Of a DNA stretch of 64,000 nucleotides, positions 1 through 9,200 are shown one piece after another. The position numbers and the translations under genes were made by a program. Numbering within the stretch: the first letter of the stretch is position 1; the number at the start of each line of letters is the position of its first letter. Source of the DNA: Bin25 sp965221765 (GTDB lineage: Bacteria > Bacteroidota > Bacteroidia > Flavobacteriales > Flavobacteriaceae); NCBI GenBank assembly GCA_965221765.1, contig OZ244911.1:744001-808000 (forward strand). The letters are read 5' to 3'. The notes under the pieces are model-generated. The model made no database searches, had not been told where the DNA came from, and worked only from the letters and a program-made list of their open reading frames with translations.

Positions 1-294
1 TTTCTTTACCTTATATCTTTAAACTCACTTGCAATCAACCCTTAATGTCGTTCCTTTTATTCAACAAACTTATACTCTTTTTTCTTTTGGTAAAAATTTT
101 TCTATAGGTTTTACAGCACTTACTTTTCATCTCAAACGTGTCAAGACGTTCTTTATAACTCATCTTATGTGTTCTATAAAAGTTTTTCAATTCTATCTCG
201 ATTATGGATTTTGTTATTTTAAAATCAGCATTGGATACTTTCAATTAATGATGATTTATCTTTGGATAGAGCTAAATTGAACAAAACTAACTTT
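1..294. other. AT-rich flank without a recognisable gene
   Basis: Short reading frames of 69 to 83 codons exist on both strands, but none shows a recognisable motif or a convincing start. A Lys-rich frame on the minus strand (35..244) could be the end of a decayed gene, because the window opens inside accessory DNA. I assign no function. Confidence 0.4.
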
Positions 295-1056
295 ATGGAT
301 CAATGATTTTTAGAGTCCACAAATCAATCACTTGGATTGAGTTCTGTTTGGATGACGGATGTCATTAAATTTGACTAGAAAAGGAGACGATTCATCATTA
401 TGCTTCCCATTCAGGGACTTATTTTAATTGCTATAAATTAGGTGTGGGGGCATCTTTCCGATTATTCTAAACTCTCCAATGACATTATTTAGATTACTAT
501 GAACACAAGATTTTTGTTAATTGTAACATGCTCCCTGTGCAAACTTATAACGGCATCATATTGCCGAAAGTCCCTTCGGCCAAAGCGGACCATTGGTACA
601 CCTATCGATTGGAATATCAAGTATCTTCAAAATAGATAACCATCAAAGGTAAACGACTGTTTTTTTCAATATGATTCCATCATGATAGCCGAAAAACAAG
701 AATTCATCTTCCAAGCCATTCAAATAGTCCATATAGAAGATAATGATACTTGAAAATGTTATCAAGATTCTAAAGCTATTTTTACTACTCTCTAGGGCAG
801 TTCAAGGCATGGTTGGATGCTGTAACGGCTACCCGTATTCAAGAAGTCATAAAGGAAGTTAAAATCCTTCAAAAACCTATCAATAGAATCATCCATGCAT
901 GAGCCTTTAAAAAGTCTAATGCCATAGCCAAATGAATCAATGGGAAAATCCAATAAATCAAAACCGTCGCGAGAGGCGGTGACAGAAAGTTCAAAGCTTA
1001 CAATCCGCTGTCTTTTTTTGTTTGGTGGGTTAAATCTCTTTCCATACAAATCGTGA
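295..1056 (+). pseudogene. ISL3-type transposase remnant, internally deleted and full of stops
   Basis: Joining frames gives pieces that follow an ISL3-family transposase in order. First comes an N-terminal stretch with SLGLSSVWMTDVIKFD (about 340-385). Next is a YLDYYEHKIFVNCNMLPVQ stretch (about 488-545), which matches the part of the family reading roughly hLdfxxhkxxlhxxvPRv. The C-terminus contains SNAIA, NGKIQ, IKTVARG and finally FGGLNLFPYKS before a stop at 1054-1056. The central catalytic DDE region appears to be missing near 690-785. At least five stops or frame changes rule out an active enzyme. The family call rests on the ARG and GGLNLFPYKS C-terminal signature and is fairly secure. 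The ends of the element were not found. Confidence 0.6.
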
Positions 1057-1161
1057 TAGAAGCATCGGATTGAGCATAGCAATAAATATATTTGCAGGAA
1101 TTTCGGTTCACTCTTAAGAAGCATTATCAAAATTCTCAAAGAACTCCGATCGAATAGTTTT

Positions 1162-2865
1162 ATGCCTGCTTTGATGGCTGGTGCCACTACGGGCTTTACT
1201 ATCGTTGTTATAGAGATTGCTTTCGGAGCACTAATCTTTTCAGACGAACTTTCTCCAGTCTTTTCGAGAGGAGTCAGAATGATACTGTTTGGGAACTTTA
1301 TAGGCTGTCTTTGTATTGCATTAATGTCTGGTTTTCGTGGTGCTATTTCAGTTATTTCAGCGGCACCTGTTATAATTATGATTTATATCATCGATAGAAT
1401 CGATCACCTCCCTGAAAAGGCATTATTTTTTACTTCAATGATGTCGTTTGTCATTGCTGCAGTTATTACTAGTCTTTGCTTTTTCATCTTTGAACGTATT
1501 AAAGTGATAACTTTTTTACGTAGTGTACCCTATCCCATAGCCTGTGGTATAACAAGTATGATTGGAACGGCCCTTTGCCTTGCTGCTTTAAATTTAATAG
1601 GGATAGATATAAAAGCTAATCCCTTGTCATCAATAGCCTTGCTACCTACAAAACTATGGATGCTAACCTTGGCAGTGATTTTCGGATTTAGTCTGTATTT
1701 TGTGATCAAGAAGTATAAATTCATACTAGTCTTACCTATCGGTGTGGTACTTGCTATTGTTGGTTTTTACACGGTCATACTGCCCGTACTAAACCTCACG
1801 ACCGAAGAAGCAAAATCCATTGGTCTTTTATTAAGTAAATCTACAGATGAAAACCGATGGGAATTCGTTACGCTTGATGACCTTACTCTTATAGATTGGA
1901 GTACAATAGGAGAAAATTTTGCGAGTTTGTTATTGCTAGCATTGGTATCGATTATCATTGCCATAGTTAATCTTGTTAGTCTTGAAATTGCTGTTGGCAA
2001 AGAATTGAATTGGAGTCGTGAATTTCGGGTAACAAGTCTAGCCAGTCTTATCTCTGGTATTACAGGTGGTGTCGTTTCGAGCATCAATGTCACTGCATCG
2101 CTTCGTAGCGTCTTATTTGGGGCCAGCACCAGAATGACCGGAGTTATTGCTGCTTTAGTTATTCTCTTTTTTTCAACCATGGACGGAAGGGTGATTGAAT
2201 ACATACCGATTCCTTTGTTTGGAGGGGTCATATTTTTTGCTGCATTCGCATTATTAGATGAAGGACTTGTAAAAACTAGTAAACAACTTCCTAAAAAGCA
2301 ATATGCCTTTATTTTGTTCATGACCCTAGTGACGATTATATTTGGGTTTACTTCCGGTTTGGTGATTTCGATTCTTACTATTCCTTTACTTTTAATCAAA
2401 CAAATCAATTTTTCAAATATTTTCGGAAAAATCTTCCGTCAATTTGGGTATTTAAATAAACGCAAGCGTTCAACCATTTACTATAGTACCAACGAAAAGA
2501 AGGGGGAAGGAATTGAGCATATATTAGTTTTGAAACTAAAAGGCAATATCTTTTTTGGTAATATTTATTTTCTTTTTGATCGATTGATGAGTTTCTTGGG
2601 GAAAAACCCGAAAATCTCCAAGTTTACATTGGATTTCACTGAGATTTCAAATATTGACACGACCTCAATTGTTGTACTTTCTAGGTTTATTCAAAACACA
2701 CAAAAAAATGGATTAGAAGTATCTACCGTGTCGCCACCATCACAACGCAAATGGCACAAAATGTACCAGCGTATGCTAATAGCCAAAAAAGAAAAGATTA
2801 AACAAACCGAGGCCAAAACATCCAAAGAACTAGTGTGTCAGACCTTTAATGGGGAACATCCATGA
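1162..2865 (+). CDS. SulP/SLC26-family inorganic anion transporter with STAS domain
   Basis: The 567-residue protein has a long hydrophobic region (about residues 1-430, some eleven or twelve membrane spans). A cytoplasmic STAS domain follows at about residues 455-545, with the core DFTEISNIDTTSIVVL. Family members move sulfate, bicarbonate or other small anions across the inner membrane. The substrate cannot be read here. The ATG at 1162 lies just before the first membrane segment. The same frame upstream encodes KILKELRSNSF, which looks like the normal cytoplasmic lead-in, but no ATG, GTG or TTG occurs back to the stop at 1057-1059. That stop follows directly on the ISL3-type remnant's own stop. 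The N-terminus may therefore be slightly truncated, or the ATG at 1162 may be used. The rest is intact and uninterrupted. Confidence 0.85.
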   Translation: MPALMAGATTGFTIVVIEIAFGALIFSDELSPVFSRGVRMILFGNFIGCLCIALMSGFRGAISVISAAPVIIMIYIIDRIDHLPEKALFFTSMMSFVIAAVITSLCFFIFERIKVITFLRSVPYPIACGITSMIGTALCLAALNLIGIDIKANPLSSIALLPTKLWMLTLAVIFGFSLYFVIKKYKFILVLPIGVVLAIVGFYTVILPVLNLTTEEAKSIGLLLSKSTDENRWEFVTLDDLTLIDWSTIGENFASLLLLALVSIIIAIVNLVSLEIAVGKELNWSREFRVTSLASLISGITGGVVSSINVTASLRSVLFGASTRMTGVIAALVILFFSTMDGRVIEYIPIPLFGGVIFFAAFALLDEGLVKTSKQLPKKQYAFILFMTLVTIIFGFTSGLVISILTIPLLLIKQINFSNIFGKIFRQFGYLNKRKRSTIYYSTNEKKGEGIEHILVLKLKGNIFFGNIYFLFDRLMSFLGKNPKISKFTLDFTEISNIDTTSIVVLSRFIQNTQKNGLEVSTVSPPSQRKWHKMYQRMLIAKKEKIKQTEAKTSKELVCQTFNGEHP

Positions 2866-3465
2866 GTCAAAAAAGCAAGAAGTGCTATACTTCCCAACCC
2901 AATATCCTATTGAATACGAGAATATCAACGAAATACCCCACCATGAAGTATGAACATTGTATGAAAAAGTCATGATCGAAACGATAAAAACAATGCCTCT
3001 GCCATTGTTAAAGCCATTGAACACTTCATATTGCCCAAGGTAATGCTCATTAAACATATGAATTTAATACCATCCGTTTGGTTGATGTGAGAGGTAACAC
3101 AATAGTCATCAATGAGAGTGAAATACATTCGTGCCGACACTTCACCAAAGGAATAAAACGATTATTACAATCGAATCTTTTTTGATAACTGGATTTCCGG
3201 TTTGCCGAAGGACCCGAAGGATTAGAATTAATGAATTTGGTAAAAAAGGATTGATTACTCCATTGGGCACCGATGAAATGAGTTGATTAGGAACAAATAC
3301 CAAAGGTGATAGGGATATTGGAGGTGCTTCAAAAGCATCAAGTCAATGCGGTGATTCAAGAAATGCCGATGGAAAATAAAATCCCGATTGGAAAGTCGTC
3401 CGCACGATAATGAGTTATCTGAATAAAATGGAGAGCAAAGCTCTTTTAGAACTTACCTCCCCCTT
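2866..3465. other. 600-bp stretch with no intact gene
   Basis: All six frames are broken by frequent stops. Short coherent pieces on the plus strand (for example a run encoding LEVLQKHQVNAVIQEMPMENK near 3325-3390) suggest a decayed coding sequence. I could not name its family. Confidence 0.4.
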
Positions 3466-3691
3466 TTAGAGATTTTTAAGTTCAAAAAAACCGATAGAAA
3501 AAGGCTATCGATTTTTCTTTTATTCCAATGAACATTTACCAATGCACGTTCATGTAGAAAAGGAAAAGAAATTAGCTAAATTTACCATTGAGCCTATAGC
3601 GTTGATGTATTCAAAAAAGTTTAACGTCTCAGAAATAAGTAAAATTCGTAGACTCATAGAAATGAGAAAAGACCTATTTAAAGAAAAATAG
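3466..3691 (+). pseudogene. DUF4160 protein, start lost and frameshifted
   Basis: The stretch encodes the DUF4160 signature GYRFFFYSNEHLPMHVHVEK followed by a C-terminus ending MRKDLFKEK and a stop at 3689-3691. The usual N-terminus is recognisable in another frame just upstream (EIFKFKKTD, 3469-3495), so a one-base shift lies near 3490-3500 in an A-rich run. No ATG, GTG or TTG starts either frame, and a stop sits at 3467-3469. The nearest in-frame ATG (3542) would remove the conserved front of the domain. DUF4160 genes commonly precede DUF2442 genes, as here: the next ATG is one base after this stop. The pair is often listed as toxin-antitoxin-like, although its biochemistry is not established. 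Confidence 0.65.
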
Positions 3692-3692
3692 T

Positions 3693-4532
3693 ATGAAACA
3701 TTTAACGATTAATAAATCTAAGATAGCAACAGATCTATCTTTTACAGAGGATACGATGATTGTTTACTATGAAGATGGCGAATTGGCCGTTCCTCTTAAA
3801 TGGTTTCCACGATTACGGAATGCTAATTTGGATCAGCTTCAGAACTGGCGTTTGATTAGTGATGGAGAGGGTATTCATTGGGAAGAATTAGACGAAGATA
3901 TATTAGTAGAAAATTTACTTAGCAATAAAAACACTATATGTATAGATTCAAATGCATCGTTAAAACCTACTGTTTATATAGTAGATGACACGTATGGAAA
4001 ATCGTTAGTAGAAGTTGATGAAAATGAATTATCAGAAAAATTTAAAGATGGCTTAGAAAATGAGTTTTCTCAAGCATTTGAATATGTTAGCATCATGCCT
4101 AGTGCAGATCTTCCGGCCTTTGCTACGGCTATTGATTTCGTTTCAGACTATTGGCCAGGTCTTTTAGCTCTTTTCTTTTCAGCTAAATCCGTCAAGGGTC
4201 ACTTCGAAATATGGCGTCAAGTTGCAAAGAAGATACGTAGATATTTTACTCGTGATGATATCTTTTTAAATCGAGAATCGGCTGGTGTATTGGCCATCAA
4301 TGCGGTTCTCGACGATTTCGTTGAACTGCCCAATACGATAGAATGTATACGTTATCATTGGATTCATCGATGGTTTAAAGAAAAAGAAGATATCTCGAAT
4401 CTATGGGGTATCCACCCCGGACCCGACGACGCACACATAAGTTTGGCAATTCATGTTTTTAGAATTAAAGCAGAAGATTTTGAATACGAAGTAGTCATCA
4501 ATAATAAATCGATTTCAATTAAACGGATTTAA
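3693..4532 (+). CDS. DUF2442 protein with long unassigned C-terminal region
   Basis: Residues 1-80 are a typical DUF2442 domain (LSFTEDTMIVYYEDGELAVPL, then WFPRL and GEGIHWEELDEDI). Ordinary members stop near there. This one continues to 279 residues, with a region I do not recognise. That region contains an acidic segment (about 105-130), a hydrophobic patch around YWPGLLALFFSA (about 154-165), a basic segment with KKIRRYFTRDD, and a C-terminal part with HPGPDDAHISLAIHVF. The gene directly follows the broken DUF4160 gene. The long frame has no interruption and ends naturally, so a real fusion is more likely than chance read-through. Function is unknown; a DNA- or protein-binding partner role for the DUF2442 part is only an inference. 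Confidence 0.7.
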   Translation: MKHLTINKSKIATDLSFTEDTMIVYYEDGELAVPLKWFPRLRNANLDQLQNWRLISDGEGIHWEELDEDILVENLLSNKNTICIDSNASLKPTVYIVDDTYGKSLVEVDENELSEKFKDGLENEFSQAFEYVSIMPSADLPAFATAIDFVSDYWPGLLALFFSAKSVKGHFEIWRQVAKKIRRYFTRDDIFLNRESAGVLAINAVLDDFVELPNTIECIRYHWIHRWFKEKEDISNLWGIHPGPDDAHISLAIHVFRIKAEDFEYEVVINNKSISIKRI

Positions 4533-5736
4533 TTTGCATCTTTTAAAAATGAATGCTTTTTGTAATAGGCATGCATCACTCATTGTCTAATGATTTAAAA
4601 ACCCGTTAAACAATAATTATCGGCTTGACTCATTCATTGGGATAGAAAAACAAGCGTTTTATCCCTCAAAGGGATAAAACTATAATTGGAAATAAATGGA
4701 ATGGAGAGCTTTTTTATTTTGAATGGGGAGTAAAATAGCATGTGAAGAAAACATATTACACCTATAAATCAGTTTAATCGAGTAGAATTGGACTTAAAGA
4801 CTCAAATCAATTGGGATATCAAAACTAAAGCAATAAATTCTGATGATTGTGGAGTGATGTAAACGAAACGCTAGCAATATAAAAATCGATTAAACCTCAT
4901 CGTTTAGATGAAGAATTTATTGGCTTTAATGATGCTGAATACAATGATATGGATATTACTTTTTTTAAAAATAGCATAGCGAACTAAAAAAAGGGATGTA
5001 TTTGATTATGAAAAATATAAGACCTCCCAAGTTCATTATCAAGATACCGAAAAACAAATGCTAAATTGTCGAAATAATCTGCTGCTTCTTTGATAAAATA
5101 TCATTCAGGATATCTCCATACTTCTGTCCAATGAGTACATAGTTTAATTGGATTTATTGGGATGTCCTTGATTGATATACTCCTCCAACAGCTATCTTCA
5201 TTCTGTACGCAAGTTTGTCTTTTTACCTCTTTTGATGCCACATTTGGCTTGACCTTCCGATTTTTTTTGAGCGACAGAAAGTATTTTTCGATGATTTGTT
5301 TTGGGGGGCGGGACAAGAGGCCATGTAGTGGAATTAATATTGCGATAGGAGGTGTCTTTCCGATATTTGCTAGCCATTGATCGATGGCTGATGTTTATGG
5401 TCTCTAAAAACTTCTAACACCTATGATGGCCACTTCTGAACCATCGAGCACTGAAAATCATGATATCCTAAAGTCACAAAACCCTCCACAACTCATCTTG
5501 AGTAGCCAATCGATGGCGTAGTGGAATTATTTCTAAGTGACTGATTTTCAGCATTACAATCAGTCAAAAGACAAACTTGCGTGTAGAATCTTCCAAGTCC
5601 AATAGTCTAGTCCGTCGTTCTTATGATTGAGATGGATAGTTTATGTCACTCCAACAATTATTCTTCTTTCTTTTATTATAACATGGGTACCTAACGTACC
5701 ATATTCTATAATTCTATTAAAGTATTTTTGTAAAAA
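4533..5736. other. 1.2-kb stretch of decayed DNA without intact genes
   Basis: The stretch contains only short frames. On the minus strand near 5100-5330 a basic, Lys-rich run includes KKSEGQAKCGIKRGKK, which looks like coding debris, perhaps from a mobile element, but I could not identify the family. On the plus strand, around 4780-5000, there are short coherent pieces broken by stops. No terminator or RNA gene was recognised before the tRNA at 5737. Confidence 0.4.
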
Positions 5737-5807
5737 GGCATCGTGGCCGAGTGGCTAGGCAGAGCTCTGCAAAAGCTTTTACAGCGGTTCGAATCCGCTC
5801 GATGCCT
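5737..5807 (+). tRNA. tRNA-Cys (anticodon GCA)
   Basis: The acceptor strands GGCATCG and CGATGCC pair fully, with T as discriminator base. The T arm is AGCGG-TTCGAAT-CCGCT. The anticodon stem GAGCT/AGCTT encloses the loop CTGCAAA, giving anticodon GCA for cysteine. CCA is not encoded. The 3' end lies five bases from the stop codon of rnr, which is transcribed towards it. Confidence 0.93.
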
Positions 5808-5812
5808 CTCTA

Positions 5813-7819
5813 TTATGTAGAAATCCACTGAATAAAGTGATAATCTATCAATTTTCTTTCTAAGGATACCCTGCCGATACTGATAGACAGCAAGTCTCCA
5901 ACTTTAACCACTCTTATTTTCTTTCCATTATCAATTACCCATTGATTTTTAACAAAAGAATATTTCGCATTAGGAACTTTATTAAAAAAAACCATTCCTT
6001 GACACTTTGTTTCAATCAATTCCACAAACATACCATACCGACTTAAACCCGAAACATATCCTTTGTAAGATCCTCCTATCTGTTTTAATTTTAAAACATA
6101 TAAACATTGCATGAATTTCTGAACTTCTCTTTCTACCTTCAGGGCATTTAATTCTTGAAAGTTAATATGATTAGAATGCTGTTCTAATTTTCTAATATCT
6201 TGATAGACCGTCTTTTGTTTGAATAAAATAGCATGCAATATGCGATGAACCATAACATCAGAATATCGCCTGATTGGCGAAGTGAAATGAGTATATTGAT
6301 CAAACCCTAAACCATAGTGACCTATGTTTTTTGAGCTATATTGAGCTTTGCTCATGGCTTTTGTGATTAAAGTCGAAAGCCAGTATCTATGAGGAGTATT
6401 AGCAAGCGAAACAATGGATGCATTGAGATTCTCTTTCACACGGTTTGCCGAAGTATTGATTTTTATACCTAGCGATTTTAAACGTTTTGAAATTTGTTGT
6501 AATCCATCCATATCCGGCAAATCATGAACTCTGTATACGGCAGGCATTATGGCTTGATGTTGACTAAATAGATCCGCAACCGTTCTATTAGCCAATAGCA
6601 TTAATTCTTCGATTAGTTGTTGAGCTTGACTTTGAATATTTATAGACACCTTTATGGGATTCGCATCTTGATCAACTTCAAATTTCAATTCTTCGGATTG
6701 AATGATTAAAGACCCCTCTTGGATTCTTTGTAATCTCAAATTTTTAGTGATTTCATGCAATACTATGATAGCCTCTTTTAACGGTGGGGAAAAATCATTA
6801 GAATGGGAGCTCTGTTGTCGATTTTCTTCTTTATTTTTATCAATAAATGTTTGAACTTGATGATAAGAAAGTCTGTGATTGGAATTAATAATGGTTTTTA
6901 AAAATTGATAATCCATCACTTTTCCTTTAGAAGTTATTTCAAACACAATCGAAAAAGTCAGTTTATCTTCTGATGGATTCAAAGAACATAACTCATTGGA
7001 TAAAACCTCTGGTAGCATTGGAATGACTTGATCGATAAAATAGACAGAGTTACCTCGATGATAGGCTTCTCGATCAATAGCTGAAGCGTTTGATACATAA
7101 TGAGTCACATCAGCTATATGAATTCCAATTTGGTAGTTTGAGTTTGGTAAGGGCTTAAAAGAGATGGCATCATCTAAATCTTTAGCTGTTTCTTGATCTA
7201 TCGTAAAAGTTAATTCATTTCTAAAATCCATACGATTTTGGATTTCTTTAGAAGTTATTGAGGTTTTTATGGCTTTTAGTTCATCCAAAACTCTTTTTGG
7301 AAATGAATGATAAAACCCATAATCTATAGCAATTTGATGAATCGACTTTCGATAAGATGGTGTTTTTATGGGAATGGTTTTTTGGACTAGTTGAGCCAAG
7401 GGATAACTTCGATGTGGATCCCATTGTATAAATCGAATCAAAACACGTTGACCGATATCTAGTTGCTTTAAATCTCTCTTATGAATCAAATAATATTGTT
7501 TGGGACTATTTTTTTCTTCGATTTTATAATAATACTCATCAAATTCAAATACAACTATAGCTACCATAGGCTTTTGAGTTCGTTCTATAATTTCAATATT
7601 TTTACCATAATAAGCTCTGCGTTTAAAACTGTATTGATAGGTGACTTCAACTAAATCACCCAATAAAGCTCTATTAAGAAATCTATGTTTGATTTGAATC
7701 CAAACGCTCGCTTTTGATTGATTTTCATTAGCGGTGATTCCAATTTGATTTCCTCGATGTTCTATACGACCTGTGGTCGTCGAGCGTTTTTTATTCAATT
7801 TTATTTTTTGAAAAGACAA
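5813..7819 (-). CDS. rnr: Ribonuclease R (RNB-family 3'-5' exoribonuclease)
   Basis: This 668-residue enzyme degrades structured RNA from the 3' end in the cytoplasm. The N-terminal OB/cold-shock-like part spans about residues 15-150. The RNB catalytic domain spans about 198-535, with the metal-binding aspartates in IDQETAKDLDDA (D208, D214, D216, D217) and the conserved TSPIRRYSDVMVHR. The C-terminal S1 domain (about 588-655) begins GGSYKGYVSGLSRYGMFVEL. In most homologues the active-site signature reads IDPxxAKDFDDA, so the Pro and Phe positions are changed here while every aspartate is kept. The protein is a little shorter than the usual 700-plus residues, mainly at the N-terminus. It is a single gene converging on tRNA-Cys. 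Confidence 0.93.
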   Translation of the reverse strand: MSFQKIKLNKKRSTTTGRIEHRGNQIGITANENQSKASVWIQIKHRFLNRALLGDLVEVTYQYSFKRRAYYGKNIEIIERTQKPMVAIVVFEFDEYYYKIEEKNSPKQYYLIHKRDLKQLDIGQRVLIRFIQWDPHRSYPLAQLVQKTIPIKTPSYRKSIHQIAIDYGFYHSFPKRVLDELKAIKTSITSKEIQNRMDFRNELTFTIDQETAKDLDDAISFKPLPNSNYQIGIHIADVTHYVSNASAIDREAYHRGNSVYFIDQVIPMLPEVLSNELCSLNPSEDKLTFSIVFEITSKGKVMDYQFLKTIINSNHRLSYHQVQTFIDKNKEENRQQSSHSNDFSPPLKEAIIVLHEITKNLRLQRIQEGSLIIQSEELKFEVDQDANPIKVSINIQSQAQQLIEELMLLANRTVADLFSQHQAIMPAVYRVHDLPDMDGLQQISKRLKSLGIKINTSANRVKENLNASIVSLANTPHRYWLSTLITKAMSKAQYSSKNIGHYGLGFDQYTHFTSPIRRYSDVMVHRILHAILFKQKTVYQDIRKLEQHSNHINFQELNALKVEREVQKFMQCLYVLKLKQIGGSYKGYVSGLSRYGMFVELIETKCQGMVFFNKVPNAKYSFVKNQWVIDNGKKIRVVKVGDLLSISIGRVSLERKLIDYHFIQWIST

Positions 7820-8322
7820 TGTGAACGTATAATATATGTCTATCGATGATTTATGAACTCCTCTATTTCAGAACAAATTTCTTCCATCAGAATGAATTTC
7901 ACGATTTTAAAAATCAACTATCATAATAGATAAATCAAAATTTGAAATATAGAAAAGGGGGGTATTATTATAAGTGCGGATAAATTCTTTAAAAATAAGT
8001 TAAATTAGTTCTATAAAGAAAAGAATTAAAATAAACTGAACAATAAATTCAATAAATAGAAGTTTAATAAATTCCGATAAATAAAAGAACAAATAGTATG
8101 AATTCAACAAATGTTAAATAATAAATTCATCTCATTTAAATGAGATGCCATATTTTTCGTAGTTCAACCAAACATGTAAATTTAAATGTTAAATAAAATA
8201 GTTTTTTTTGATGATTTAAATAGTTCAATAGGACTATACGATTTAAGAATAAATAGATACTATTCATCATTATCTCAAATAAATTATACATAGAATTAAA
8301 CCATTACAAACTAAAATAAACG
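7820..8322. other. AT-rich intergenic region between divergent rnr and rpiB
   Basis: About 500 bases rich in AATAAA-like runs, without a reading frame worth naming. It must carry the start regions of both rnr and rpiB. I found no exact TAnnTTTG box close to either start. The most distinctive element is the perfect palindrome at 8128-8147, listed separately. Confidence 0.5.
8128..8147. repeat. Perfect 20-bp palindrome upstream of rpiB
   Basis: CATCTCATTTAAATGAGATG reads the same on both strands with no spacer. It lies about 175 bases before rpiB and about 310 bases before rnr, in otherwise simple AT-rich sequence. A dimeric repressor site is one possibility. No T-run follows it, so it is not an evident terminator. 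Confidence 0.5.
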
Positions 8323-8757
8323 ATGAAAATAGTTATAGGATGTGATCACGCCGGGTATGAATTAAAGGAATTCTTGATTCAACAACTATCAAATCAAGGA
8401 AAATTCGATATTAAAGATGTTGGAACCTATTCTATGCAGAGTGTAGACTATCCAGACTATATTCACCAAGTGGCAAAAGCGGTACAAAAAGATAAAGAAT
8501 CTAAAGGATTAATCATTTGTGGAAGTGGTAATGGAGCCGCCATGACGGCTAATAAATATTCAGGGATAAGGGCAGCGATTTGTTGGAGTAAATCACTCGC
8601 TAAATTAGCTAGAACCCATAATGATGCCAATATACTGAGTTTACCGGCTCGATTTATTGAACCAAACGAAGCCGATTCAATGCTCAAAATATTTTTAGAA
8701 ACTGAATTTGAAGGTGGAAGGCACCAGCGTAGAGTGAATAAAATTGATTGTTCTTGA
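8323..8757 (+). CDS. rpiB: Ribose-5-phosphate isomerase B
   Basis: This 144-residue enzyme interconverts ribose 5-phosphate and ribulose 5-phosphate in the pentose phosphate pathway. Visible family motifs are GCDHAGYELKEFL (residues 6-18), VDYPDY (41-46), the catalytic-cysteine loop CGSGNGAAMTANK (C66), and ARTHNDANILSLPARFI near the C-terminus. The length is normal for RpiB. Its last ten bases overlap the TTG start of the GNAT gene, so the two are probably translated from one message. Confidence 0.95.
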   Translation: MKIVIGCDHAGYELKEFLIQQLSNQGKFDIKDVGTYSMQSVDYPDYIHQVAKAVQKDKESKGLIICGSGNGAAMTANKYSGIRAAICWSKSLAKLARTHNDANILSLPARFIEPNEADSMLKIFLETEFEGGRHQRRVNKIDCS

Positions 8758-9200
8758 TACTTCACTATTGCATCAAATCTTTTGATGAGCTAACAACTAA
8801 AGAACTATATGCCATTGTTCAATTACGCATAGAAATTTTTGTAGTAGAGCAAAATTGTCCTTTTCAAGATTTAGATGGACAAGATTTTGAGGCATTACAT
8901 ATCTTTTCAATCAATCAAAACCAATGTAATGCTTATGCTCGAATAAGACCAACCGATGCTAAAGAAGTTTTGATTAGTCGAGTAATGATTTCTCAAGAAA
9001 CCAGAGGGTTTGGGCTCGCTTATGAATTAATGGCTCTTTCTATAAAACAAGCCAAAAAAAACTTTCCAAAAAATCAAATCAAAATAGCAGCACAAAAACG
9101 TTTGCAATCGTTTTATGAAAAATGTGGTTTTGTCTATAACGGAAAGGATTTTTATGAAGATGGTATTCCGCATTGTACCATGTACTATATCGATCAATAA
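8748..9200 (+). CDS. GNAT N-acetyltransferase, ElaA-like
   Basis: The 150-residue protein has the ElaA pattern. An N-terminal KSFDELTTKELYAIVQLR helix is followed by FVVEQNCPFQDLDGQD, then the acetyl-CoA loop QETRGFGLAYELM (about residues 93-105), and near the end FYEKCGFVYNGKDFYEDGIPH. ElaA-type proteins are cytoplasmic acetyltransferases of unknown substrate. The start used is TTG at 8748, overlapping the end of rpiB. No ATG exists near the conserved HYCIKSFDEL, so a TTG or other rare start is required. The stop overlaps the rnpA stop by seven bases on the opposite strand. Confidence 0.88.
   Translation: MFLILHYCIKSFDELTTKELYAIVQLRIEIFVVEQNCPFQDLDGQDFEALHIFSINQNQCNAYARIRPTDAKEVLISRVMISQETRGFGLAYELMALSIKQAKKNFPKNQIKIAAQKRLQSFYEKCGFVYNGKDFYEDGIPHCTMYYIDQ

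Noticed and set aside
792..1187. 131-codon minus-strand frame
   Set aside because: It lies antisense to the C-terminal part of the ISL3-type remnant, whose residues are recognisable on the plus strand, so it is a shadow.
1767..2408. 213-codon minus-strand frame inside the SulP gene
   Set aside because: The composition is that of a reversed hydrophobic protein (Ile, Thr and Pro rich), there are no motifs, and the SulP reading is clear.
5162..5380. 72-codon plus-strand frame in the debris before tRNA-Cys
   Set aside because: No motif. The minus strand of the same stretch looks more coding-like, but it is also broken.
7820..8322. AT-rich region as a replication origin
   Set aside because: No cluster of TTATCCACA boxes was found there and no dnaA or dnaN lies nearby; AT richness and one palindrome are not enough.
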